A stretch of 64,000 nt of DNA from JANMJD01 sp963847945 (lineage in GTDB: Bacteria; Actinomycetota; Acidimicrobiia; Acidimicrobiales; Ilumatobacteraceae), in contig CAWKBX010000001.1 of assembly GCA_963847945.1 (NCBI GenBank), positions 310,001 to 374,000 on the forward strand, written 5' to 3'. Below, piece after piece: positions 33,270 to 41,510 of the stretch. The notes under the pieces were generated by a model. It was not told where the DNA came from. It worked only from the letters and a program-made list of their open reading frames with translations, and did not search any database. Every line of letters starts with the position of its first letter. The first letter of the stretch is position 1. A program made the translations under genes and the position numbers.

Positions 33270-35096
33270 TCAGGATTCGTCGGCGGCCGGCGCAGCGTCG
33301 ACCGTCTCGTCGACGACGACGTCGGCGTCGACTGATGCCTCAACGGCCTCGACGACCGCTTCGGGAGCAGCCTCGACGGTTTCGACGGCCTCGACGACCG
33401 CTACGGGAGCAGCCTCGACGGTTTCGACGGCCTCGACGACCGCTACGGGAGCAGCCTCGACGGTTTCAACGGCCTCGACGACCGCTTCGGGAGCAGCCTC
33501 GGCAACGTCGGCAACCTCTGCTGCGGCGGTCTCGGGAGCCGCCTCGATGACCTCAGCGACCTCGACAACCTCGGTGACGTCGACGACCTCGACGGCTTCG
33601 GCGACCTCGACTTCGATGACCGGGGCCTCGGACACTTCAGCTGTGGCCGGGGCCTCGGCCGGGGCTGCCGCGGCCGGGGCCGATGGCGGGGTGGTCGGCC
33701 GCGGCGGGCGACCACCATCCGGACGCCCACCTTCCGGGCGACCACCATCGGGACGACCGGCGGGTGAGGTGCCCGGCTTGCGGGGCTCGGGCTTGCGCGG
33801 CGCCCGCAACGGCTTGGGAGCTTGCGCCCCCGGGGCCGGGGTGATGCCGAACAACGCGGCGATCTGCGGCAGCAGCGGGGCCAGCCGAGTGATCGTGGCG
33901 GTCAGTTCGTCGCTCGATGCCGACGGACCGGCGGCCGGGGTGACCTGGGCGCGGATCGGGGCGAAGGCAACGGCCTCGAGCACGGCCGACCACCGCTCGG
34001 GCAGCGCATCGGGGGTCAGCGCGGCGGTCGCGGCCGTCGAGAGCTTCACCGCGAGGTCGGCGGGGAAGCGCATGCCGGCCTTGGGCGGCTCGGAGGAGAG
34101 CTTCAGGGCGCGGATGACCCGACCGAAGTCGACGGCCATGCCGATGTCGTCGATCCACTCGGCCGACGCCTGATCTTGGCGGGTGACGAGCGCGGCCTTC
34201 AGCTCGTTGGCGAGCGCCCGGCTGACCTCGTCGCGGGTGACCATCGGGTCGTCGGAGGCGGCGACCACCGAGCGCAGATCGCGCAGATCGAGACGGTCGA
34301 TGTCGGCCTTCGCGGCATCGGCCCGGTCGAGCCATTCGGCGACCCGCAGGCGGGGGAGCAGCTCCTCGGCCATCTTGAGCAGGCCCGCGGCCGGAATCTC
34401 TTCCTTGCCCTGCGCCTTGAGCTGGGCATTCTGCTCCTGCACGGCCATCCGTACGGCGGGGATACCGCCCTGCAAAGCCTTCTCGGCGATGGCCCGCTGG
34501 GCCTCGGGCAGATCGTCGAGCACCGCGCTGCGATGCGCCCGGCCCGGCTTCAGTCGAGTGGCACGGGGACGCTGCGGCAGCTCGGGAACGGGCTCGAACC
34601 GGGGACGCGCCGGGCGATCACGACGGGCGCGATCACCATCACGGGGCGGGCGGTCGTTGGTTCGCGCCGGGCGGGCTCCGTCGCCGGCCGGGCGGTCGCC
34701 GCGGGGGCGGTCGGGGCGGCCTGCGCCATCGCGGCCGCCATCACGGGCCGGACGGTCACGGCGGGGGCCGCGGTCCCCACGATCACCGCGGTCGCCACGA
34801 TCACCGCGCTCCCGGCGGGCAAGGGTCTGGGTGACCGGTTCGAACGGGCGGTCGTTGCTGACCAGTTCGATACGGGTGGCCTCTTTGCGGGCCCGGGCGA
34901 GTCCGGCGATGCCGAGAATCGTGATGCCATCGACCTCGATATCGGCGTCGACCTTGAGCACATCACCGACCTTCACGTCGTCAGGTAGCACCGATGGCAG
35001 GACCGTCCCCCGCGGCTCGCGGGCGCCGGCCGCGCGCCAGGTCAGGACGCCGTCGGGGCGCGCGCTTGTTAACTCGATCTCGATCCTGCGGGACAT
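33270..35096 (-). CDS. Large protein with RG-rich linker and Glu/Ala/Val tandem-repeat tail
   Basis: 608 residues, not assigned to a named family. Residues 1-95 form a small beta-rich domain (SRRIEIELTSARPDGVLTWRAAGAREPRG). About 95-175 are a disordered RGD/RPAR tract starting GDRGDRGDRGDRG. About 180-420 are a helical domain (LPEAQRAIAEKALQGGIPAVRMAVQEQN; EWLDRADAAKADIDRLDLRDLRSVVAA). A Pro/Gly-rich linker (GRPDGGRPEGGRPDGG) precedes an acidic tail of 14-residue repeats (VVEAVETVEAAPVA). Basic RG tracts often bind RNA; the mixed layout suggests an RNA-associated scaffold, which is inference. The ATG at 35096 is used; the frame is open further upstream without support. Confidence 0.7.
   Translation of the reverse strand: MSRRIEIELTSARPDGVLTWRAAGAREPRGTVLPSVLPDDVKVGDVLKVDADIEVDGITILGIAGLARARKEATRIELVSNDRPFEPVTQTLARRERGDRGDRGDRGDRGPRRDRPARDGGRDGAGRPDRPRGDRPAGDGARPARTNDRPPRDGDRARRDRPARPRFEPVPELPQRPRATRLKPGRAHRSAVLDDLPEAQRAIAEKALQGGIPAVRMAVQEQNAQLKAQGKEEIPAAGLLKMAEELLPRLRVAEWLDRADAAKADIDRLDLRDLRSVVAASDDPMVTRDEVSRALANELKAALVTRQDQASAEWIDDIGMAVDFGRVIRALKLSSEPPKAGMRFPADLAVKLSTAATAALTPDALPERWSAVLEAVAFAPIRAQVTPAAGPSASSDELTATITRLAPLLPQIAALFGITPAPGAQAPKPLRAPRKPEPRKPGTSPAGRPDGGRPEGGRPDGGRPPRPTTPPSAPAAAAPAEAPATAEVSEAPVIEVEVAEAVEVVDVTEVVEVAEVIEAAPETAAAEVADVAEAAPEAVVEAVETVEAAPVAVVEAVETVEAAPVAVVEAVETVEAAPEAVVEAVEASVDADVVVDETVDAAPAADES
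33341..33500. repeat. 42-bp tandem repeat, about 3.8 copies
   Basis: Units of 42 bp at 33341-33382, 33383-33424, 33425-33466 and a partial one to about 33500, nearly identical. They encode the 14-residue VVEAVETVEAAP(V/E)A units at the C-terminus of the reverse-strand protein. Near-identity at DNA level suggests recent slippage or unequal recombination. Confidence 0.85.
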
Positions 35097-35228
35097 GGGT
35101 CGCCACCGTATCCGTTGGAAGGCCCCGCCCAACAGCTGCGGCGTTGTAAGCGGCGGTTTTCCCGCCACTGGAGCGCTTGGGAGACCGCCGAATCCAGGTT
35201 CTGTGGCGTGTCGGGATAGCTTCGCCCC

Positions 35229-35750
35229 GTGCCTATCTACGCGCTCGGCGACTCCGTTCCCAACATTCATCCCGACGCCTACATCCACCCCGACGCCGTG
35301 ATCATCGGCAACGTGACCATCGGAGCCCACAGCTCGGTGTGGCCGTGCGCGGTCTTGCGGGGCGATGACGGGGCGATCATCGTGGGGGAGCGGTCGTCGA
35401 TTCAGGACGGTTGCGTGATCCACACCACGGCCCACGACTCCACGCGCATCGGCAGCGACTGCACGATCGGCCACATCGTCCATCTCGAGGGCTGCACCAT
35501 CCAGGACGGGGCGCTTGTCGGCAACGCCTCCGTGGTGCTCCATCGCGTCGTCGTCTCAACCGGATCTATCGTCGCCGCCAACTCGGTACTCCTCAATGAC
35601 TCGTTCGTGCCACCCGGGGCCATCGCCGCCGGCGCCCCGGCCGTGATGAAGGAGGGTCGGGCAAAGCCTGAACTGATCGCCATGTCGGCGGCGATCTACG
35701 TCGAGAAGGCCAAGGTGTTCCGCAGCCAACTGCGTCGCATCGACACCTGA
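35229..35750 (+). CDS. Gamma-carbonic anhydrase family protein
   Basis: 173 residues, left-handed beta-helix hexapeptide repeats (IGNVTIGAHSSVWPCAVLRGD). The zinc-site histidines are in VIHTTAHDS and TIGHIVHLEGCTI, as in YrdA/CaiE-type gamma-class proteins. The C-terminal helix PELIAMSAAIYVEKAKVFRSQL is typical. Its physiological role may be carbonic anhydrase or unknown. A GTG at 35229 starts MPIYALGD. Its TGA overlaps the prmA ATG. Confidence 0.9.
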   Translation: MPIYALGDSVPNIHPDAYIHPDAVIIGNVTIGAHSSVWPCAVLRGDDGAIIVGERSSIQDGCVIHTTAHDSTRIGSDCTIGHIVHLEGCTIQDGALVGNASVVLHRVVVSTGSIVAANSVLLNDSFVPPGAIAAGAPAVMKEGRAKPELIAMSAAIYVEKAKVFRSQLRRIDT

Positions 35751-36580
35751 TGCTCGCCTTCGTCCTGACGGTTGATCCCGACGACGTGGAGTACGCCTCG
35801 GACATCTTGTGGGGATGGGGAGTGGTTGCCGTCGAGGAGCGCGCCGGTCCGGCGGGTACCACCGAGTTGTGGACCGCACTCGGTGAGGACCGCGAGGCGA
35901 TTGCCGAGCGGACCGCCGCACTGCCCGAACGGTGGTCGTGCCAACTTGTCGAGGTCGATACCGCAGTTGCCGACACGTGGCGTGAATTCGCCCAGCCGGT
36001 GGTCGTCAATGACCGGCTGATCGTCGCCCCCGCGTGGTACGGCGCGGTAGGTGCCGCCGCCGGCCAGCGGGTCGTGCGGATCGAGCCCGGACCGACGTTC
36101 GGGATGGGCGATCACCCGACGACCGTGTCGTCGATGCGGGCGCTGCTCGCCGAACTCGACCGTCGGCCGTCCGTCCGTCTGCTCGACGTCGGCTGCGGAA
36201 GCGGAGTGTTGGCCGTCGTCGCCTGTGTATTCGGCGTTGACCAGGCCGTGGCGATCGACATCTCCCCGGCATCTCCCGAGATCACCATCGCCAACGCCCA
36301 GGCCAACGGCGTCGCGCACCAAATCACCGTCTCGTGCGATTCCCTCGGCGAGGTCGCCGATGAGTTTGGCGTGGTCGTCGCCAACATCCTGGCCCCCGTG
36401 TTGATCGAGTTGGCGGATGGACTCACCCGGTCGGTGGCCCCTGGCGGCACCCTGATTCTGAGCGGGTTGCTCGACGATCAGTACCACCACGTCGTCGCCG
36501 CGATGACCGGTTTCGCCGTCGTCGAGATCGAGCGAATGAACGGGTGGGTTGCCCTCACCCTACGTCGCTCGGCCCTGTGA
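35750..36580 (+). CDS. prmA: Ribosomal protein L11 methyltransferase-like
   Basis: 276 residues. A class I AdoMet methyltransferase: N-terminal substrate domain (VDPDDVEYASDILWGWGVVAVEE), linker, then RIEPGPTFGMGDHPTTVSSMRAL, motif I LLDVGCGSGVLAV, and the NPF-equivalent ANILAPVLIEL. The GMGDHPTT stretch (usually GTGxHPTT) and ANI(L/I)A are diagnostic of PrmA. The expected reaction is trimethylation of L11. It overlaps the gamma-CA stop by TGATG and converges with the kinase gene, overlapping it by 21 bp. Confidence 0.9.
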   Translation: MLAFVLTVDPDDVEYASDILWGWGVVAVEERAGPAGTTELWTALGEDREAIAERTAALPERWSCQLVEVDTAVADTWREFAQPVVVNDRLIVAPAWYGAVGAAAGQRVVRIEPGPTFGMGDHPTTVSSMRALLAELDRRPSVRLLDVGCGSGVLAVVACVFGVDQAVAIDISPASPEITIANAQANGVAHQITVSCDSLGEVADEFGVVVANILAPVLIELADGLTRSVAPGGTLILSGLLDDQYHHVVAAMTGFAVVEIERMNGWVALTLRRSAL

Positions 36581-37459
36581 CTCGATCAGCGCCGTCACCG
36601 ATTCGGCCCGCGGAATCGACGGCACCGCGCCGACCACCGTGGTCGCCAGCGCACCGGCCGCGCACGCCCAGACCAGGGCGTCGTCGATCGTTGCACCGTG
36701 GGCGAGTCGGGCGCTGAGCGCTCCGCAGAACGAGTCTCCGGCCCCCGTCGTGTCGATTGCGTCGACGGAGAACGACTCAATTCGTCGTTCGCCGCTCGGG
36801 TCGAACACCCGGCAACCCCGGGGACCTTCGGTGACGATGAGGGTATGGATGCCCAATCGGCGCAGATGCTCGACCCCGCCCATCGACTCGGTTTCGTGCT
36901 CGTTCGGAATCAAAATGTCGACCAGGGCCAACAGCTCGTCGGGCATTTCGGCGGCTGGCGCGGGGTTGAGAATGGTCGTCGCCCCCACGGCCCGAGCGAC
37001 CTCGAAGGCGGCGATCACCGCCGGAATCGGCACTTCAAGCTGGGCTAACACGATCTGGGCGCGAGCCACCGTCGGGCCATGGACCCGCACGTGTTTGGCA
37101 TCGAGTTGGCCATTGGCACCCGGCACCACGATGATCGAGTTCTCGCCGTCGTCGCCGACGTTGATCAACGCTCGACCGGTCGCTGCGTCGACCCGCTTGA
37201 TCGCCGACGTCGAGATGCCGTCGGCCTCGGCGATGTCGGTGAGGGTCGCTGCCGCGGGGTCGGTTCCTACGGCGGCGATGAACGACACGGTGGCCCCCGA
37301 TCGCGCCGCGGCAACCGCCTGGTTGAGCCCCTTGCCACCGGGAGCCTCGAAATAGTCGTAGCCGAGCACGGTCTCTCCCGGCCGGGGAATCCGTGTCGCC
37401 CGGGCGACCAGGTCGAGATTGGCGCTCCCGATGACACAGACACGAGGTTCAAGGCTCAT
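36560..37459 (-). CDS. PfkB-family sugar kinase, ribokinase type
   Basis: 299 residues. PfkB signature 1 is FEAPGGKGLNQAVAAARSG and signature 2 is DTTGAGDSFCGALSARL with the catalytic Asp. NEHETESMGG and VTEGPRGCRVF complete the ATP site. GGKGxNQA points to ribokinase rather than fructokinase. It phosphorylates ribose or a related sugar or nucleoside. The ATG at 37459 gives MSLEPRVCVIGSANLD. No sugar transporter adjoins. The 3' end overlaps prmA on the other strand. Confidence 0.88.
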   Translation of the reverse strand: MSLEPRVCVIGSANLDLVARATRIPRPGETVLGYDYFEAPGGKGLNQAVAAARSGATVSFIAAVGTDPAAATLTDIAEADGISTSAIKRVDAATGRALINVGDDGENSIIVVPGANGQLDAKHVRVHGPTVARAQIVLAQLEVPIPAVIAAFEVARAVGATTILNPAPAAEMPDELLALVDILIPNEHETESMGGVEHLRRLGIHTLIVTEGPRGCRVFDPSGERRIESFSVDAIDTTGAGDSFCGALSARLAHGATIDDALVWACAAGALATTVVGAVPSIPRAESVTALIESQGRAT

Positions 37460-37501
37460 ATCACCCGACCCTATTGCGTCGCCGGCCACCGGCCGGTTGA
37501 T

Positions 37502-38560
37502 TCACGGCCCGACGATGTCGAGGAGCGGAGTGATGTCGAGGCGTTCCAACTCGGGCAGGTAGCGGGTGACGGCGTGATGGCGGAACGTTGCGCAGTAGTC
37601 GGGGCGAAAGAAGCGGGCACCCTCGCGCACCACGTAGTTGAGGATGAAGAACCGGTAGACCTCGGGCAGGAACCTGATGTCGTCGGCGTTGAGCGGCATG
37701 ACCTGGTGATACGCCCGCACGAAGTGCTGAAAGCGGGGTTCGGTCAGCGTGTGCGACGCGTACGTGAACTGGGTTCGGTCACCGGTTCGACTTGATACCC
37801 GCGACAGAAAGTAGAAGTCGAGCAGGCGCGGCTCGATGCGGAACCAGTCGTAATCCCAGCGGGAGAACAGCCGGAAGTCGTCGCCCTCCCCGGTCACCGA
37901 GAAGTTGCCCAGGTTCCAATCGATCAGCACCGGAATCTTGGCCCAATAGTCGTAGTGCATCTCGTCGAGGCGAACAAGAAAGTCGTGGGTATGGCGACGC
38001 AACACGCCGATGTGTTCCGGCGGCAGTTGGAAGTTGCGTGGGGCGAATGGGCTCTCCAACAAGTCGAGCAGGTGGATCGCGTCGGACTTGATCGACTTCG
38101 AGGTCAACGGCAGCCGCGGGGCAAGCTCGGTACAGGCCAGATGGAACTCGGCGATCTCCTGGGCGAAGCGCTCGATCTCGTTGTCGGTGAGGATCCGCCC
38201 GAGTGTCCGACGCCGCTCAAGGCCCCGGTAGAGCACGACCCATTGGCGCTGGTCGTACCAGGTGTAGATGCGCCGGTCGCGGGTCAGGATGTCGGCCAGC
38301 ATCCCGTCGAATCGGGTACCGCGTAGTTCCTCGACGCAGCGATGAATGCGGTCGTGATCTTCGAGGAACAAGAAGTACGACCCGTATGAGCTGACCTTCG
38401 CGTAGACCTCGGCGCCGTGACCGTCGTCGGCGTCGAGGCTCAGCCGGTACACCCGGTTGGTCGAGACGTTGGCGCTGACCTCGGTCGTTGCCACGATTCG
38501 GCGGGTATCGCCGTAGTCGGCCCACACGCGCTCGAGCAGATCGTCGGGCGCGTCGCTCAC
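37502..38560 (-). CDS. APH-like phosphotransferase family protein
   Basis: 352 residues. The kinase fold resembles aminoglycoside/choline phosphotransferases: an N-lobe with VYAKVSSYGSYFLFLEDHDRIHRCVEEL, and a catalytic loop LIDWNLGN that keeps D-x4-N but has Leu where the Brenner motif usually has His. The metal-binding region is SRWDYDWFRIEPRLLDFYFLS. The substrate is unknown. A GTG at 38560 overlaps the Rieske oxygenase stop by four bases, so the two are cotranslated. This suggests the kinase acts on the oxygenase's substrate or product; that is inference. Confidence 0.8.
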   Translation of the reverse strand: MSDAPDDLLERVWADYGDTRRIVATTEVSANVSTNRVYRLSLDADDGHGAEVYAKVSSYGSYFLFLEDHDRIHRCVEELRGTRFDGMLADILTRDRRIYTWYDQRQWVVLYRGLERRRTLGRILTDNEIERFAQEIAEFHLACTELAPRLPLTSKSIKSDAIHLLDLLESPFAPRNFQLPPEHIGVLRRHTHDFLVRLDEMHYDYWAKIPVLIDWNLGNFSVTGEGDDFRLFSRWDYDWFRIEPRLLDFYFLSRVSSRTGDRTQFTYASHTLTEPRFQHFVRAYHQVMPLNADDIRFLPEVYRFFILNYVVREGARFFRPDYCATFRHHAVTRYLPELERLDITPLLDIVGP

Positions 38561-39714
38561 GGTTGTTCGGCTTCGCCCAATAGCCGATCGACGGTGGCGT
38601 GGAAGCGCTGCAGGGTCACCTCGTTGCGGCCGAAGACCACATCGCGTCCGGGGGTGGCGGTGAGCCCCTGTTGAATTCCGATACCCGTCGCATAGTCCTC
38701 GTCGCGCACGACCTGATACAGGAACTCGGCGTACGCGTCGGCCGTCGCCCGGTCGTTGTCGGTGATGACCGGATGGCGGCTGAGGAACGACTGGATCGTG
38801 TACGAACGGTCGGGGGTCGGGCCGGGGAAGAGCTGGCTGACCAGGCACCGGTCGCCCCAGCCGCCGGCGATCGAGATGTGCGGGAAGATCGTGTAGACCG
38901 GCCCGAAGTGATCGGTTGGCAGTTCCCACTGGTCCTCGCCAAGGTCGGTCCACGCCGAGATCGAGTGTTTGGCGAAGATCACTCGCTGATGCGGCCCCCA
39001 GGCGTCTGAGACCATCAGATTGCTCATCGTCTGGGGAAACAGTGTGGTGCGATGAAGCGATTGGAAGTGGTAGCCCTCGAGGTAACCGTCGTAACAGACC
39101 TTCCAACTTGCCCCGTCAACCCGTTTCTGCCCGGTGAGATGCCAGCCGGCGAGACCAAGCCCGCTCAACTCGGCGCCGTAGTCGCCGAGCCAGACGTCGA
39201 GGTCGAGGCGCGCCCCGGGGGACAGGACGACGAAGACGAATCCCGCTCGTTCCTCGCAGGGGAGCGGAATCAAACCGTGATCTTCTCGCTCAACATCACC
39301 AAAGGTCGACTCGCCGTACACGCCGACGAGTGACCCCCGGTCGTCATACGTCCAGGCGTGGTACGGGCAGGAGAACCGCCGGGCCGACCCGCATCCGTTG
39401 ACGACCAGCGCCCCCCGGTGGCGGCACACGTTGAGGAACGCGCGCACGACGCCATCGGTGCCCCGGGTCATCAACACGGGTACGCCGAGCACGTCGGTGG
39501 CCTTGTACGCCCCTGGTTCGGGGAGCTCGCACGACAACGCCATCCCCAATGGCTGTCGTTTGAAGATGACGTCGATCTCGCGCTGCCAGCGCACGGGATC
39601 GACGTAGTGATCGGTGGGAACGCGGACGACCCGATCGGACTGGTCGGTGGTTCCGGCCCGCACGTGAGCCATCACCCGCCGGGCGAGCGGCAGGAGTTCA
39701 TCGCGATCGAGCAT
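38557..39714 (-). CDS. Rieske [2Fe-2S] ring-hydroxylating oxygenase alpha subunit
   Basis: 385 residues. The Rieske cluster is CRHRGALVVNGCGSARRFSCPYHAW (C-x-H and C-x2-H). The mononuclear iron site is DGYLEGYHFQSLHRT (D-x2-H-x4-H form). The layout matches alpha subunits of aromatic or quaternary-amine oxygenases (CntA/GbcA relatives). No beta subunit, ferredoxin or reductase gene is adjacent, so electrons must come from elsewhere. It is coupled to the downstream phosphotransferase gene. The ATG at 39714 gives MLDRDELLPLARRV. Confidence 0.92.
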   Translation of the reverse strand: MLDRDELLPLARRVMAHVRAGTTDQSDRVVRVPTDHYVDPVRWQREIDVIFKRQPLGMALSCELPEPGAYKATDVLGVPVLMTRGTDGVVRAFLNVCRHRGALVVNGCGSARRFSCPYHAWTYDDRGSLVGVYGESTFGDVEREDHGLIPLPCEERAGFVFVVLSPGARLDLDVWLGDYGAELSGLGLAGWHLTGQKRVDGASWKVCYDGYLEGYHFQSLHRTTLFPQTMSNLMVSDAWGPHQRVIFAKHSISAWTDLGEDQWELPTDHFGPVYTIFPHISIAGGWGDRCLVSQLFPGPTPDRSYTIQSFLSRHPVITDNDRATADAYAEFLYQVVRDEDYATGIGIQQGLTATPGRDVVFGRNEVTLQRFHATVDRLLGEAEQP

Positions 39715-39775
39715 GCGCCGAGCGTACGTCGGTTGACGATCGTGAAAGTCAGCCGGAGCGGGCCCCGGCGTCGGG

Positions 39776-40090
39776 TCAGCTGGCGAGCGACTCGGGCCGA
39801 GCCCGGGTGCCGATCGGAGCGATCAGTCGGTAGCCGGCCGCATGGCGCTCGTCTTCGGACTCTCCGCCCCAAAAGCCGTACTCGTGATTCTGGCGGGCGT
39901 AATCGCGACACTCCGTCAAGATGGAGCAGCTCGCGCAGACCGAGCGGGCACTCGCCTCTCGCCGGTCTCGGGCCTGCGGACGCTCAGCCGACGGCGGGAA
40001 GAACAGGACGGTCAGACCGCGGCATGCCGCGGTCTTCATCCAGCTTTTGGCCGCCGATTCACCTGGACGTTCGATCTCCATGAGTGCCAT
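39776..40090 (-). CDS. WhiB family iron-sulfur transcriptional regulator
   Basis: 104 residues. WhiB proteins are actinobacterial [4Fe-4S] regulators that bind the housekeeping sigma factor. The four Cys are in AACRGL, then CASCSILTEC (C-x2-C-x5-C). The family turn is YGFWGGESEDER and the basic end is short (RARPES). The ATG at 40090 follows GAGGGGG; an in-frame ATG at 40081 is less well placed. It supports the actinobacterial assignment. A gene-free leader of 307 bp lies upstream. Confidence 0.93.
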   Translation of the reverse strand: MALMEIERPGESAAKSWMKTAACRGLTVLFFPPSAERPQARDRREASARSVCASCSILTECRDYARQNHEYGFWGGESEDERHAAGYRLIAPIGTRARPESLAS

Positions 40091-40397
40091 GAAACCCCCT
40101 CTAACAGTTCGCAGCTCGGAATTTCGCCGCCCGTCGCACCCCTGCGCGAACGGCTGCTTCGCATAGTAGAGATGATCTAACCGATCAGTCAATTATCTCC
40201 GGGCAAGTTTCTCTCATTTTCTCGAAAAGTAGTGAGGGCACTGTGTCAAGTCGCTGAGTTGCCCAACTCCTGAGTCTTTCTGGAGGTCAGCGGGGCGTTA
40301 TCGGGCTTCGCCCGGACGGAGGGTGAGAACACCTCCCTTTGCGTGGACTTCAACCGCCGACGGTGAGCGTGTCAATCCGGCGGGATTTGGCGCGTCG
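40091..40397. promoter_or_regulatory. Gene-free upstream region of whiB
   Basis: 307 bp between the whiB start and the 3' end of the oxygenase gene. It is visibly more AT-rich (about 40150-40260) than the flanking genes. On the reverse strand TTGACA occurs at 40249-40244, but no good -10 box is found 16-18 bp beyond it. It probably holds the whiB promoter and the end of the oxygenase transcript. Confidence 0.4.
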
Positions 40398-41369
40398 TCA
40401 CCCGAAACGCGTGGTGATGATCCGTCCGTGACGCTCGGCGGCACTTGCGGTGAGATCGGCCACGACGAACGTACGCTGCAGCCACCGGTCGAGGCCGTCG
40501 AACCGGGGGCGGAACTGGCTGCGACCATGCACGGCGACGGTGTTGTCGACGATCAACAGATCACCGGCGTTGAGCACGACGCCAGTGTGATGCGCTGCGA
40601 CGGCCTCGCTCAATTCCGCCAGAGCCCGATCGGCTGCGGGGTCGATGCCCCTCATCAGGTCGGCATCGAACACCATGTGAGGCTGTTCGGGTGCACCGTA
40701 GAACACCGACCCGGCCGTTCCCCAGGTGGTTGGGCGCCCGTCGAGATACGACTCGTCGACGGCCGTGCGGAACCGGGGCTCGAACAACGTGTCGCGGGTT
40801 GCCGGGTTGAGCAGGGGGGCGACCTCCCGAACCGATGCCAGGGTCGTGCGGGCTAGATGATCGCGATCACCTCGCAGACACAGCAGCAAGAGGTAGTGCG
40901 GCCGATGCGGATGGAACGCCGCCTCGGTGTGGAACATGAGGTCCACCTTGGACGAGGTCGACACCTGACGATCGGCCGATTGGGCAACCGGCACGATGTT
41001 CTGCACGAGATCACCGCCGTGCTCCGGAAGGTAACCGACGGGTTCGCCGAGCAACCGGGCGATCGTTACTAGGGCGAACTCGCTGGCGGCATCCTTGTTC
41101 GTGGGGGTGGTCGGACGAGTCGGCGTCTCGCATAGAACGCCGACCGGCACGCCGCGTATCAACATGGCCCCGGTGGTGCCGGCGTCGGCGGTGAAGTTGA
41201 TCACCGAGCCGCGGACATTGGCCGGCACCTGATCTCGGGCCCGTTGCGCGGCGTCGACAAACGACTCCGAACCGACCGGATGGGGAGTCGTTGGCAGCGC
41301 CCAGGGGGAGTCGGCAGTGACCGTGGGCGGATCGCTGTGGCGGCAGGTGAGCGTGGCGGCCTGAGTCAT
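40398..41369 (-). CDS. Clavaminate synthase/TauD-like Fe(II)/2-oxoglutarate oxygenase
   Basis: 323 residues. The HxE variant of the facial triad occurs in MFHTEAAFHPHRPHYLLLLCLRGD, and the distal His in LLIVDNTVAVHGRSQF, with the 2-oxoglutarate Arg in RWLQRTFV. HTE(D/A)AFHP is typical of the clavaminate synthase-like branch, which includes arginine and asparagine beta-hydroxylases of antibiotic pathways. The ATG at 41369 has a clear ribosome site (AAGGTGA). It is divergent from an RpiR regulator. The substrate is likely a free or carrier-bound amino acid (inference). Confidence 0.85.
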   Translation of the reverse strand: MTQAATLTCRHSDPPTVTADSPWALPTTPHPVGSESFVDAAQRARDQVPANVRGSVINFTADAGTTGAMLIRGVPVGVLCETPTRPTTPTNKDAASEFALVTIARLLGEPVGYLPEHGGDLVQNIVPVAQSADRQVSTSSKVDLMFHTEAAFHPHRPHYLLLLCLRGDRDHLARTTLASVREVAPLLNPATRDTLFEPRFRTAVDESYLDGRPTTWGTAGSVFYGAPEQPHMVFDADLMRGIDPAADRALAELSEAVAAHHTGVVLNAGDLLIVDNTVAVHGRSQFRPRFDGLDRWLQRTFVVADLTASAAERHGRIITTRFG

Positions 41370-41413
41370 GGTTTCACCTTCGAGGTTGGAGTTCCACCGA
41401 CGTACGGAATATC

Positions 41414-41441
41414 TGTTCCAAAGTCTATCAAATTGGGAACA
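41414..41441. promoter_or_regulatory. Inverted repeat in divergent promoter region
   Basis: TGTTCC and GGAACA, separated by 16 bp, are a perfect 6-bp inverted repeat. They lie in an AT-rich stretch between the divergent oxygenase and RpiR genes. This could be the RpiR operator. No second copy was noticed. Confidence 0.45.
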
Positions 41442-41510
41442 TGTACACCGGCAGGTCGGGGATCGAAGGCGTCCCTGCCCGATGTTGACTCGTGCCCTAA
41501 CCTCGCGTCG

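Noticed and set aside
33196..34173. Forward Ala/Ser/Thr-repeat open frame
   Set aside because: It is opposite the RG/Glu-repeat protein; the repeats come from the same 42-bp DNA units read on the other strand, and no ribosome site is present.
40244..40249. TTGACA on the reverse strand as a whiB -35 box
   Set aside because: No acceptable -10 hexamer 16-18 bp away, so I did not call a promoter.
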